NCBI GenBank assembly: GCA_019973155.2
Contig: BPQB01000059.1
Coordinates: 124,001-188,000 of the forward strand
DNA from: Phanerochaete sordida
Lineage: Eukaryota > Basidiomycota > Agaricomycetes > Polyporales > Phanerochaetaceae
Length of the DNA: 64,000 nt
Direction: 5' to 3'
The notes under the pieces were generated by a model. That model made no database searches. It saw only the letters and a list, made by a program, of their open reading frames with translations, and was not told the origin of the DNA. This document shows, one piece after another, positions 45,630 through 56,648 of this stretch. Each line of letters starts with the position of its first letter. The stretch's first letter is position 1. The position numbers were made by a program, and so were the translations under genes.

Positions 45630-46896
45630 ATGTCTACGCCTGCTGCCTCGTCAAACCCAGCTGCAATGTCGCTCCCAACAGGCGTTCCGCCGCCCCCGCC
45701 TCCTGGGCTCAACTACATCGCGGTTATCAAGTCGACGCTTGTTCCTACCGGCATTGCTTTCATCTTCGGAGGCATGTTCGTGCCCCTCCTCATTACCCTC
45801 TTCCTGCTTTCGACGCCCAAGCTTCGGCGTCAGCCGATATTCGTCCTCAATGTCTTGAGCCTGCTCCTTGGGCTCACCATGTGCTCCCTGTCGATCAGTA
45901 CAAGCGTAAGTCACATCTGCAGGGCTATCTGCGGATTTACTGACCTGTGAACACCGCCAGGTTGCGTCCATGCTGCTGACATTCGACGCCTCGTCCTTCA
46001 TTGTTCCCCTCGCCGTCCTCACCGGGATCGCCCCGGTCCTGGTCGAGTCCGTGCTATTCGTGCGGGTCTTCGCAGTGTACCCGTGGTCGAAGATCTCCAC
46101 TCGCACCAAGGTGGTCGCCTATGGCGTGCCCATTGTGCTGAGGGTGGCGCGCACGGCCAACATCGCCGTGAACCTCGGCCTTATTTACAGGACGCCAGGC
46201 TCTCGCTCAAACAGCCTTGACGCGTCTGCACAAAACTGGGAGAAGTACAGCACCAAAATCGAATGCACTCTGCAGCTAGTCGACAACACGTGAGTACTAT
46301 GTCATCTGAGCTAGACGTTACTGACTCTCACCTGCAGTTATGTATCGATGTTATTTCTGTGGAAGCTACAGCAAGCTGCGAAGCTTTCGGCCTCGATCCG
46401 TCTCAAAAGTTCCAGTGAGTACTCTAAGGGCTATCGAAGCTCTCGCTGACCTTAGCTCTGCTCCTCAGATTCTTACACGAGGCGCATCCGCAGTCTCATG
46501 TGGATCGCCGTCTCGAACTTCGTCATTCCCGACATACTCAGTCTCGTGCAGCTCATCGTGCTCTTCCTGCACCCCGACGACGGCGAGGTCGCGCTCTACG
46601 TCTTCGCGATCTTCTTCGCGAACCCGTGCATCGAGATCATCGGCGTCCTCTTCGCCACCGTCTGGGCGGCGAGTAACCACTGGCAGGCGGACCATGGGTC
46701 CGCGGTGCCGACGACCATGCCGACGATTTCGCTGGACCTCAGCTCACATGTCGCGGCCGCTCCGGCGCAGCCATACGCCACGCACTCACTGATGTTCCAC
46801 ACACCGGGTGTCAACTCTCCGGCGTCGTCGAAGTCAGAGGTGACAGGGGAGAAGGAGGCCCAGATGGAGACTAAATTAGCAGAGCTTCCCGTATGA
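45630..46896 (+). CDS. Seven-helix membrane protein, receptor-like (copy C)
   Basis: Exons 45630-45905, 45961-46289, 46338-46414 and 46469-46896 close to 369 aa. It is close to copy B throughout: PPPPPPGLNYIAVIKSTLVP, LRRQPIFVLNVLSLLLGLTM, VLFVRVFAVYPWSKIS, WIAVSNFVIPDILSLVQLI, ANPCIEIIGVLFATVWAASN, tail ending METKLAELPV. Exon 2 is 12 nt shorter than in copy B, in the loop after helix 4 (around RTPGSRSNSLD). The last exon is the most conserved part, including the cytosolic tail, which suggests that the tail is functional or that gene conversion has acted there. Confidence 0.82.
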
Positions 46897-46964
46897 GAGG
46901 CACACGATTCCGGTAGAAGTGTCGAGACGCTGTAAATGTATAGCAGGCTGTAGCATACAACAGC

Positions 46965-48017
46965 TCATGCAAAAATCTTGGACACAGCGAGCTCGTCCTC
47001 GGGCCGCTTCCTGCCCTCTTTGCGTTTGTTCTGGTCGATCTGTGCGTCCTTCCTGCTGCCGTACTTCGTAGCCTTTTCGCGCTTGGCCGCCGAGCGCACT
47101 GCTGCGGGCGACACGAACTCTGCACGCGCGTTGAGCACACGCACGGGTGAACACAAAGCGCGGGCGACTCACCGGGGTTCGAGTACACGGTCGCGCCGTT
47201 GAACGCGCCCTCGAAGATACGGATCGGCGTGAGCACGAAGCGGGGGCCGATCTCGACGAGGCTCATCTGCGGCGGGCCGTTCGGCTGGAGCGGGTCTTTC
47301 TCGACGATCTGGAAGTTGCGGAACCAGACCTTGTTGTCGAGTAGGGAGAAGGTGAGGATGTGGTCGATGAACGGCTTTGCCTTGCGGGCACTTGGCGGCA
47401 CGCCGAATATCTGCACGTACATCAGCCTGACGGTGAGAGTGCTCACAGCGTTGAAACGTACGTGCGTAAACACCTCCTTCGTAAGCCTGCCCCACTCAGT
47501 CTCATCAAACGCACGGTCGAAGCTGAGCAGCCCCCGGCTGCCCTTAAGGCAGTTCCCGGTCATCTTGAGCTCGTCCATGGTGTGGATATTCTGTACGTGC
47601 ATTTTGATGCTGGGCCCGTTTGGTGTCTTTGCAGCCCATAAGTATAGGTCCTCGTGTCTCCGTGCCTCGAAGTATAGGGCATTATTGCAATTGTTGAGGT
47701 CGGCAAGCTCGGGGAGAAGATTCAGGTGGTTCTTCGAGTCCAGCTTTGAATCTAAGACCGGCCGTAAGCCCTACGACATGGAGCAAGTCGCACACAAGCG
47801 CACCCTTCTTAACATGCGGCAGCAACACCTCAATGTCGTTCATGAGGTGCCGCATGCGGTGAGTAACACCCCGAGACGACAAGAGCAGCACCCGCTGCTT
47901 GTTCCTTGGTCGCTTCTGAGACGGCTGCTCGTCGACGTCCATCGCATCGGCCTTGCGCTTTCCCTTCGCATCGGCCTTGCGAGCATTCTTTTCTTGCGCC
48001 TTGAGCACGGACGTCAT
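46965..48017 (-). CDS. BRX1: Ribosome biogenesis protein BRX1 (Brix domain)
   Basis: Needed for assembly of the 60S ribosomal subunit in the nucleolus. Exons 48017-47804, 47751-47462, 47410-47173 and 47119-46965 close to 298 aa. A basic N-terminus (KRKADAMDVDEQPSQKR) leads into the Brix domain: KQRVLLLSSRGVTHRMRHL, FEARRHEDLYLW, MDELKMTGNCLKGSRGLLSF, FGVPPSARKAKPFIDHI and FEGAFNGATVYSNP. The C-terminus is Lys/Arg-rich. The second intron (47461-47411, 51 bp) has no stop in frame, so reading through it would insert 17 residues; comparison with yeast Brx1 (HNFGVPP) shows it is removed. Confidence 0.93.
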
Positions 48018-48234
48018 TTTGGGAGGAGAGTAGGTGAAGTAGAGGAGAGCCTGCGGCGAGACTGGAGAGCGTACTCGAACAGACGCCCACTACTTTTTGG
48101 CCTGCGCCACGTGGGGGCGCGCATCATAGGCGCTAATGGGATTGAGGCGGGCCATGGCCAGGGAGCCGTTCTCTCCAACTAACCTTCACCAACGCGAGCC
48201 TCGTCCTCATTTACTGTGTGCATCTGCTCGGGGG

Positions 48235-49312
48235 ATGCTGGGGTCCTGTCCAATATGTCTCGAGGGCCTCGTCGCGAACGTCGAGCCTGCGACGATGCCG
48301 TGTGGCCACCTCTACTGCCTGGCCTGCGCGACCTTCTGGTTCCACCAGGGTGACGGGCCACAGCCGTGTGTCATGTGCCGCAAGACCTACAGGGGAGAAA
48401 GCATCATCAAGCTCTGGCTCCCTGCAGAAAGCCAATCCAGTCATGCTAGCAAGATACCAGACGCGTCTACGGGCGGAGACCAGGTATGGGCAACTGCGCA
48501 GGAAGTCTTCGATGCGTGCGAAGCAGCCATCGCAAATGTTGGGGCCAGGGAAGGGGACGAGGCCCTGGCAACGGCTCTGTCGAAGTGAGCCCGGGGGCCA
48601 TGCTATGCAGGACGCCATCTGACGGCTCCACAGAACCGAGGTGTTCGCAGGCGACATGGAAGCCATGGGAAAGCACGAGCTCGGGGTTATGGTGCGCTCT
48701 CCTGGCACGCGAGTCACTCTTCGGGCCACTCACGTTCATTACCTGCAGAACGTACTCAAGAACATCCGTACTGCACTTTCCGACATAAAATCGGTGCGTA
48801 TACCGTCTCACGCTCTGATCACGCTCTGACTCCACCACAGCTCCTCGAGAAGAGGGTCTCCGCCACGTCCGCACCCGCGCTGCCGCCGGTGCTCCCAGCC
48901 ATCGCGCGCGAGAGCGAGATCTCGCGGCTGCGCGCGAAGCTCGACCGCGACATCCAGGAGCTGTACCGCGAGAGCGTGCTGGCTGAGGAGGCGGGGCTGC
49001 GCGCGCAGCACGAGCACGAGCAGCGCGAGGACGATTTGCGCCAGCGCCTCCACGACGTACGGCGGCGGCTCGAGAGCGCACGTCAGGAGGTGCACGACAT
49101 GGAGGCGAAGGTCGCGAGCCTTACGGACGAGATGACGCGGGCGCGGAAGGGCGAAGTGCGGTACAAGAAGAAGGTACGCTGCCTCTGACTGACATGTGGA
49201 GAGAGTACTGACAACATTCCAGTATTATGCGTTGAAACAAGAGGTACGAGCAGGACAACAGAGTGCAAGACGAAGTCCTGCCGCCGAGGATGACTCCCTG
49301 ATCGTTCTTTAA
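48235..49312 (+). CDS. RING-finger protein with coiled coil (putative E3 ligase)
   Basis: Exons 48235-48584, 48634-48793, 48841-49173 and 49223-49312 close to 310 aa. A C3HC4 RING is at the extreme N-terminus: C5, C8, C23, H25, C28, C31, C45 and C48 (CPICLEG, PCGHLYC, CVMC). The second half is a long charged heptad-like region (SEISRLRAKLDRDIQELYRE, then LRQRLHDVRRRLESARQEVH), which should dimerise as a coiled coil. ATG 48235 sits right before the RING; an in-frame extension upstream lacks homology. By fold it would be a ubiquitin ligase. The target is unknown. It is divergent from BRX1. Confidence 0.8.
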
Positions 49313-49496
49313 CACTGACATTTGACGTACTTAAATGCTCGGACATATCTACGAGAAGCCTGGATCTCTGCACGCATCTGTATCAATAGCCGCAATTTAC
49401 TACGCATATGTGCTATTCACTAATCTTTGTCTCCGTCCTTGCGTTGCAGACCTGCTGCTGGGACTCCGTTCTACATGCTCTCCAACAGGCAAAGTC

Positions 49497-51626
49497 TCAG
49501 TTCTTCACCGTGCCACGCAGCTTCTCATCCGCGATCTCTTCGTGAAACAGCCCCTCGATAAACTTCCTCCATTGCTTGTCCCACAGTGCCGTCGCGCGAG
49601 CCTTCTCGTCTTCAGGCAAGCATGAATACTTTGAACACGTAAGATGGTCTTCCCCGGATGCACAGCTTCGACACGAAGCACTGACCTTGAAACTGTCCCG
49701 TGCGAGACATCCCATCGTCTTGAGGCCGTTGATTTCGCTCGCGACGAGCACCTGAAAGAAGTCGTACGAGAGCCCCATGTTCCCGAACACGGACGGGTCG
49801 TCCGAGCACAGCGTGACCGGCACGCCGTGGTTCATGACAGCCGCGAGCGGGTGCGCAGGCATCGACGACGTCAAGCGCTGCGAAGTCGAACGCGTCTCGT
49901 CAGCCCTGACAGTACTTCAGGCAAGGGAAATGGACCGACCAAGATTTCGTTCGAGATAGGGCACACCTCGACGGCGACGCCGCGTTCTTTGCAGAGGGCC
50001 ATGAGCTCCGGATGTTTAATCAGGGAGAACCTGAGCGGGCGGTCAACGACGCTGTGACAGCCAGACTGATCGAACAGACCCATGTCCAATACGCTTCGTG
50101 TTCAGCAATAGCGCGTCGTACAGGTTCATATCCGCTGCGGTGCCGTCGCCGAGGGTCTCGCCTGCATGGAAGATGAACGGGATCTCGACGCCCACTTCGC
50201 GCTGGCGTGCCACGAAGCGCTGCAACGGCTCGAGGTAGTCGAGCAGCGGTCGCAGGAGATCCTCGTGCCCGACGAGGTCGAAGCCTACAAACAACAGTTG
50301 TTTGCGGTCTTCCAGCGAAAATAAGTGTGTGTATGCTCGACGTACCAACGATGAGATCCGGGAACTCCTGCTTGAGCGCGAGGCAATCCTCGAGGTACCA
50401 GTCGAGCTCTTCCGGCGGGACGAAGCGTATCGTCGAGTAGATGATTCTGCATCCCACGAACTCGTCTGCGCGGCCTTGCGCGGCGAGCTCCGCGCGCACG
50501 TCGTGCAAGATGCGGTCAAACGCCTCAAGCCACTCGCGATGTGGAACGGTCTCCTCGCCATCCGCGGTGCACATGAGGCTGGATGCAAAATCAGAGGGAT
50601 GTAAGGTGGAAGACAGCGGTGGACGCACCGATACCAGAAGTTGATGCGCACCTCTGCGTACGATATACCGTCCTCGATGGAAGAGAGCAGGAATTGACGA
50701 AAGTACTCTTGCCACAGTGGGAAGTATTTGTTGATGCCCTGCAGAGTCGCTTCGTAAGGCGTGCCAGGCTACACTCCAAAGATCGCAGCATACGTACATT
50801 TGCTACCCTGAACGTCGATGCGAATTTGTCCCATATCTGTTCATGTTCCACGTCAGTATCGGCATACTTACATGGACTGACGAAGCTCACCTTCACGGTC
50901 GTATTGTGCGTCCGATAGGCCTCAGACGGGCTAATCGTCAGCGCACCGATGACCCATCTGTCAAACCCTTCGGGTCCTCCAAAGGCAAACGTATCTCGCG
51001 CTGCAGATAGCGGAACCCATGTCTTTGACTCGTAAGACTGGTCTGTGAGGCTAGCGTGCTCAGTCCATTCCGAGCGAGGCAGTGGGCAGAACTGCGGCAG
51101 AATGGAATCCAGGTTGGATGTGGTAAGCAAAGCGTCGGTTTGCACGTGGATGGCAGGGTATTTGAGGGCCAAGTCGAGCAGGACGCGTGCGTTCACCGTC
51201 GCATCGAGGTGCGCATGCAGCAAGGCACCTTTAGGCATCTGAACCAAGCTTTAGAGGCCGTTGACGCATCGTCATCGCTATTCACACCTTGCTCATAATC
51301 TTGAATAGTCTCGTCTTGATTATGATGTCGCGTGCTGGGATACCCAGTCAATCGCGTCTTGTCTGCGTACATTCTCCAGTCTCCTCAGACTCACCTGTCA
51401 AGAACGCCATGCCCGGGAAGAGATGCGTGGCGTCACCCTCACCATGGGTGTGCGTGCTCTCAGGCCCCCAGACTGAGAGGGCCTCTGCCTCTCGAATTCG
51501 GCGAACGTAAGCGTCGGCTTCGTCGCAGGACGCGTCGGAGGCGAAGCCATCGCGGTCAGACGAGTCGAGGCGGGCTGCTCTGTCTTTGGCGATGAGCGCA
51601 CGTCGCTTCGCGAGGTAATCTTCCAT
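49497..51626 (-). CDS. Adenosine deaminase, ADGF/CECR1 type
   Basis: Deaminates adenosine to inosine. The start is ATG 51626 ([18 protein letters not shown]); the stop is at 49497. At least eight exons; the first ends at 51395 and the next begins at a CCCAG acceptor ([16 protein letters not shown]). Metal ligands and catalytic residues are visible: HAHLDA in [15 protein letters not shown], the central VGHED, FHAGET, the KRIGHG stretch, and CSDDPSVFG near the C-terminus. The arrangement (long N-terminal region before [13 protein letters not shown]) is that of the growth-factor-like ADGF group. No clear signal peptide is seen, so the enzyme may be cytosolic here, unlike secreted animal ADGFs. 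Confidence 0.88.
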
Positions 51627-51898
51627 GCTGGTAGGCGGTGGTCAACGTCGGGGAAATAGCGTGGTGAGACAGCGCAGCCATGGCGTCTCGAGACAACGGC
51701 GCCGCCGACGCGTCCGCATGGCCGCGGGGGACGGGAGCAGGCGCTGCGTCCGTTTGCGCATGATGATGCCCAAATATGGAGGTGTTTGGGCAGTAAACGC
51801 GGCATATTTGGTCCGATACTCAACGCGAGTGAGCGCCCAATTCACGCCACGAGCCTCGCACGCGTCGACGCCGCTCAGCATCCTCCCTTTCGACCAAA

Positions 51899-53590
51899 AT
51901 GGCCCAAGACTCGGACGACGATCTCGGTACGTTTCATTTTCTGCGGAAGAAATATACAAACTCACTCCATCGCAGGGGGCTACGATCCAACCACACCAGC
52001 ACCGCCGAAGAAGGCACCCGCTCGCTCCCAACCGGCGGGTCGCGCTGCAGCAGGACCATCTGCAAAACTCACCGCTACACAGACCGCGAAGGCGTCCTCG
52101 TCGAAGGGAGCAAAGAACTCTACCCCAGACGAGGCGATAATCCTCTATTCTGACGACGATGCCGCCCCACCACCACCCAAGAACAAGGGCAAAGCTCCCG
52201 CGTCCAGCGCGCCCCCAGCCACTAACGGCAAGGTGACGAACGCCAGCAAAGCCAAGGGAAAGGCGAAAGCAGATATAGTGCAGAATGAAGTAGCAGATGC
52301 GATGGAGGTGGACGACGTGCAGATGGTGGAGAAGCACCAGCAGAAGGCAGATCCACGACCCAAAGCACGTCCCGCTGCGAAACCGCCAAACAAGCCGCAG
52401 ACGCGTCCACCACGCGAGAATACTGCAAACGACGCTCTTGAGAGGGAGAATGCCCGACTACGCAAGCAGCTGGAGGAGGTGCGCTTGCAATATCGTCATG
52501 GCTACTCGCAATACTAACTTAATCGGTTTAGGTCATGGCGCATAGAGATAAACTCGCACAGCAAGTTCAAGAATCACTGCAGATACGGCAAACAGAGCCA
52601 GAGCAGAAGCTGCAAGAGTGCATCGAACAATATGAAGCGACAATACGAGGTACGGAGCAGTAAACGCCGAGTTCATCGCAGTGGCTGACTATTGTGCAAG
52701 CCCAAGAGCAGCTACTCCAAGAACAGACCACACAGCTTTCCCGCTACGGTGCTGTCTCAGGCTCTAAATCAAATCCTGCACTTCAGTTTCTCAGCCGCGA
52801 AGCTGTCAACGAGGAGAAGAAGAGTCTTGAGGCGAAGGTGAAACAGCTGGAGAATATTGTCAAGCAGAAGGACGCGGAGATCGTTGAGCAGGACAAGAAA
52901 TGTGCGTTGTATGTTTCATATGTGCCCATTCGTGTACTAACTATGCATACAGACCATGAGCTGGAGAAGCAACTCGACTTCGAGGTCAAGATGCACAAGG
53001 AGTACCAGGCCAAGAACGCTCCAGGACCGAAGCTGAATGGTGGTCCGCGTGCGGGCCATACATCGCCGTCTCCGGACCCACTGCAGGGCGAGGTCACCAA
53101 GCTGTACGAAGACTGCACGAACCTGCTGATCACAAAGGTCACGAGTGCGCCGTCGCCGTACCCTGCATGGCCAGAACTCAAGGAGTACACGTTCAATTGC
53201 ACGTTCACATATGTCGACCCAGGCAAGCATGGAGAGGTCGCGGGCGGGAACCCTAGTATGTCTTGTTCAGTTTGCTCCTCGTCGGCGAGTTGTTGACACA
53301 TCGATATAGCGCTGCAGTTCAACATTCGCGCGCTGTACATGCGGAAAACCGCGACGGATCCGGACGACCGCACCCCGCCGACATCCCGCGACGAGCTCGA
53401 GGCCAAGTGCCAGTATTGGCCACTGAACCTCGAGCGCGAAAGCCGCGAGTTCCGCCAGCGGCTCGATTTCTTCAAGGAGAGCTTCATCTTCTCGCGTGAC
53501 CAGATGAGCGTGTTCGTGAAGACTCTCGGTGAGCGTCTTGCTGCGACGCTAGAAGGAGACGACGACGACGAGGTTGAGGAGGTCGGTTGA
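51899..53590 (+). CDS. Kinetochore/monopolin protein, Csm1/Pcs1-like
   Basis: Exons 51899-51926, 51976-52478, 52532-52649, 52701-52901, 52953-53255 and 53310-53590 close to 477 aa. The N-terminal third is disordered, rich in Lys, Ala and Pro, with AT-hook-like basic patches. A long coiled coil follows (NDALERENARLRKQLEE, then EEKKSL...KQLENIVKQKDAEI). The C-terminal globular part (VTKLYEDCTNLLIT, LKEYTFNCTFTY, LQFNIRALYMRK, FFKESFIFSRDQMSVFVKTL) matches what I recall of the Csm1/Pcs1 domain, which dimerises through the coiled coil and clamps kinetochore microtubule sites. The acidic end EGDDDDEVEEVG is typical. Assignment is by architecture and domain pattern. Confidence 0.68.
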
Positions 53591-53757
53591 CGACGGATAT
53601 GCGGACCTGTGGTTTACTTTTGTGCGCTGTGCTTGGTTAACTTTAATTATTTGCTGTCGGAAATCGTAATTGTTGTACTTGTGGGATGGCATTTACTGAG
53701 CATTGTACAGGGGGATAGAACATCTATGGTGTAGTCTATGGATCTAGTGTTACGATC

Positions 53758-56204
53758 TCATTCCTGCTGGATGTCTGCACCAGCCTTTTTCCAGATTCTC
53801 AACGCACGCTCGTCTTGTGCGAGAGCTGCTTTTTGCATGATCAGCGCTGCGAACCCGCCCTCCACGTCCGAGCCGCCTAGGTTTGCGCCGGCTTTGACCA
53901 GAATGTCGACAATATTCTCGTGTCCTTGGCGAGCAGCCTGTCGAGGAGCGTATCAGCACAATCGCTATAGCAAAACTATCAAGGACACGCACGTAGTAGA
54001 GCGCGGTGTGCCCGAGAGCATCCCTGAGGTGGACCAGCGCACCGGCCTCGAGCAAGGCCCCCACACAGGCCCCGCTGCCGTTGAGCGCAGAGACATGCAG
54101 CGGCGACCGTCCGCTCGCCGGATCGATGCAGTTCGCCATGCCGCCGACGACCGCCGTGCTCCGTCGCAGGGGAAGCGGCGCGCCCTCCGCACGCGCGAGG
54201 TCCGGCGACGTCGCCACGGCAGTGGCCTCGCCGGACGCCAGGCAGAACGCGAGGCCGTCCGCGTCGTCGCGCGCCGCGGCGAGGTGCATGAGCAGGGGCA
54301 GGAGCGCGACCTCCGTCGACACCGCCTCGGCCGCCGTCCAGCTCCACGGCGCGGCCGCGTCGCCCGCGAGCCCGCCGAGCGTCGGCGTCGCGCCGGGCGA
54401 GACGGAGATCACGGGCCCGCGCGGCGGCGCGCTCAGGCGCACGACGTGCGTGAGCACGCCCTGGATGCTCGAGAGCGAGTCCTCGATGCCCGCTTGCCCC
54501 ACGGACGCCTGTGGGATCTCGCGTGCGGGTAGCGTGAGCTCGCCGCGCAGGGGCGTGCCCATCAGCGACCGCACTTGCTCAACGGAGAGGTCGGGCTTGC
54601 TGAGCAGGTAGCCGAGTTTGGTGAGGGCGCACTGCGGAAGGGCGTGAGCCTTGTCGCGGGATCTGAGGAAGGAAGAACGCGCCTCTGGTGTCATGTCGCC
54701 GCCAGAGACGATGCCCAGCTTCAGCAGGCTAATGCCGGTCTCATAGTCGGGTGAGACAGTTCCCTTCGAACATTGTGAGATCGCAACAATGACGACGCCG
54801 CGGCTGCACGCCTCCTTGAACGCGTCAAGGAGGTCGGCACGCTGTGGGGCATTGCCAGCGCCGTATGTTTCGAGTACAAGACCCTTCATTGGCGGCGCAA
54901 GGAACGCGCGGACCGTTGCAGCTGTGATACCGGGGAAGAGGCGTAGCGTGGCTGTGGCAGGACGGGTTGGCACACTGTCTGTTGACTATCGGTCTGCCAT
55001 GGCTCACCGACATGCGGACTCATCTCTGAAAAATGATATGAGGCTCTTGTATTCCGGAAATTGCCTAGGAAAACTTACGTTTGTGCGCCTTGAACCGCCT
55101 CAAGCCCGTCTGCCTGATGACATTCGTCCAATCAACGGCGATATCAATGCCGACATGGACGAGCGGTGCGAAATTCGGGCTCGCGAAGGCATCGAGATCG
55201 TTCGAGGAGTACTTGTAAACCCGGTTTCCGCGGTACAGGGTGTGGTTGAAAAAAAGCGAAACTTCCGGGATGATATAGTGGCCGGCGATGGTCAACGCCC
55301 CGAGCAAATTATCGACAGCATCATTCCGAAGCTGTGATAGTGGGATCTGGGCCCCAGTTACAATCTGTCCGCCGGTCTGTTTGTGTTCCGACAGAATGAA
55401 CGGTGTAGGCGTACCACTGTCTTGCCGAGGTCCTCAAGGAGGAAACTCAATGCCGAGGAGCTGTACGACATGGTGTCGGTACCATGCAGGACGACGAACG
55501 CGTCAAATGTCGCGTAATTCAGCTCAATGTCTGTCGCTATACGGATCCAGTCTGCCTTGTACGCGTTTCGCATCAGCTGCCCTCGCGAATATCGAGAACA
55601 CTGTACCGGCTATTTCCATGTTACTGCTGTCCAGCAGAGGATTCCACTGCAAAACAAGACTAGTTCAGCACAATCTCAACTGAAGCCTCCAGAGTGCAAT
55701 TCCGACCTCCAAGATGACATATCGTATCCGCTTGCCATTTGAGCCATGTGCGGTGGTACGCGGCGTTACGAGACTGTGCAGATGAGCCTCGTAGAGGTTC
55801 TCCGATACCTTTCGGCACAACGGGTTCCTGAACGGGCTGTGGCGCGTCTCGCCAGACACCGACAGAGGCGCGGTGGCGCCAATAGGCCTTGAAGACCGGA
55901 CCAGCAGGGTTGACGGTTGATGAGGTCCGCCACGCGCGGGGGAGGACGCCCTGCTCGTGAATGTGCTCGACTGCGGGGTGTTACGCCCGCTGTTGCTGCT
56001 CCATGTGCGAAAGCCCTCGACAGAGGCTGAGTGGGAGAACAATGACTCCTCGAGCGGGTCGTGGAATCTGTGCTGACTGAAGAGGGTCTCGGTGAGGAAG
56101 TAAGGCTCTGGTACGTAACCCTGATGGCCCACGAGCATGCCAATGGTTCCCCCGGTGTAGATAATCAGCACTTTCGACTCATCGTAAGGCTGTGATAGTT
56201 CCAT
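53758..56204 (-). CDS. L-asparaginase with C-terminal ankyrin repeats
   Basis: Hydrolyses asparagine to aspartate and ammonia. Exons 56204-55707, 55646-55607, 55551-55418, 55364-55079, 54978-53993 and 53937-53758 close to 707 aa. Catalytic motifs are present: VLIIYTGGTIGM, LLDSSNM and FVVLHGTDTM, then VTGAQIPLSQLRNDAVDNLL, RGNRVYKYSSND and KGLVLETYGAGNAP. Ankyrin repeats follow (SGRSPLHVSALNGSGACVGA, ALGHTALYYAARQGHENIVD), as in the AspG/60-kDa asparaginase group. Compared with relatives, the loop between TGGTIGM and the LLDSSNM strand carries a long Ser/Pro/Arg-rich insert encoded in exon 1. It shares its promoter with TRP5. Confidence 0.92.
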
Positions 56205-56537
56205 GCCGGAGTGAGAACGTGGACGGGCCGGATGGTGGTCGAGGAAGGAGTCAGTGCTGCATTTACCGGCAGGGCGTCTATCCCCGAGTCGGAAGTCTGC
56301 TCCAGGACCTCAACCACCATCAGTTGAGGCTCGCGAGGGATAGAGTCCTCCGCTGCCTTGGCAATTTTTAGGTAAGGTAAAAAGTAGGTGCTGGCAGCCC
56401 TCTTAAATCTGCTCTCAACTCCGAGGAGAAAAGGAGTGAGATATGCTGGGATTTCGCCGAGGATGGGAGCTGACGGTGAAGGGTTTGCGGAGTCCTCCAC
56501 TTGATCGGAGCAGACGCCCAGGCAAGTCAGATTAGAT

Positions 56538-56544
56538 TGACTCA
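56538..56544. promoter_or_regulatory. Gcn4/CPC1-type bZIP site (TGACTCA)
   Basis: A perfect TGACTCA between the divergent asparaginase and TRP5 genes, 14 bp before a TATA box and about 105 bp before the TRP5 ATG. In yeasts and filamentous fungi this is the binding site of the general amino-acid control activator. Confidence 0.6.
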
Positions 56545-56557
56545 AGTAAACCCGAGG

Positions 56558-56565
56558 TTATAAAG
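56558..56565 (+). promoter_or_regulatory. TATA box of TRP5
   Basis: TTATAAAG, 84-91 bp upstream of the TRP5 ATG at 56649, on the TRP5 side of the TGACTCA site. Confidence 0.6.
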
Positions 56566-56648
56566 TCTCCCCAGCTTCAGTCGTTTCGTTCACCCGACTG
56601 CTTGCTGTCCCCCGCCCTTCCTCTCGCCCTCTCACTACACTTCGCAGC

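Larger units (their letters stand above)
44477..46896. repeat. Right arm of the inverted gene-pair duplication
   Basis: Contains the 2H phosphodiesterase gene (minus) and 7-helix gene copy C (plus), the mirror image of 37238-39760. Exon lengths 276/77/428 of the 7-helix genes and the ATGG first exon of the phosphodiesterases are kept in both arms. Confidence 0.85.

Noticed and set aside
35332..46896. The 7-helix genes as Ste3 mating-pheromone receptors, making this a B mating-type locus
   Set aside because: Helix motifs do not match Ste3, and I saw no short CAAX pheromone precursor genes nearby, so a mating-type call is not supported.
56165..56545. Minus-strand frame just upstream of the asparaginase ATG as an N-terminal extension
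   Set aside because: The frame covers the divergent promoter with the TGACTCA and TATA elements, and family members start close to the TGGTIG strand.
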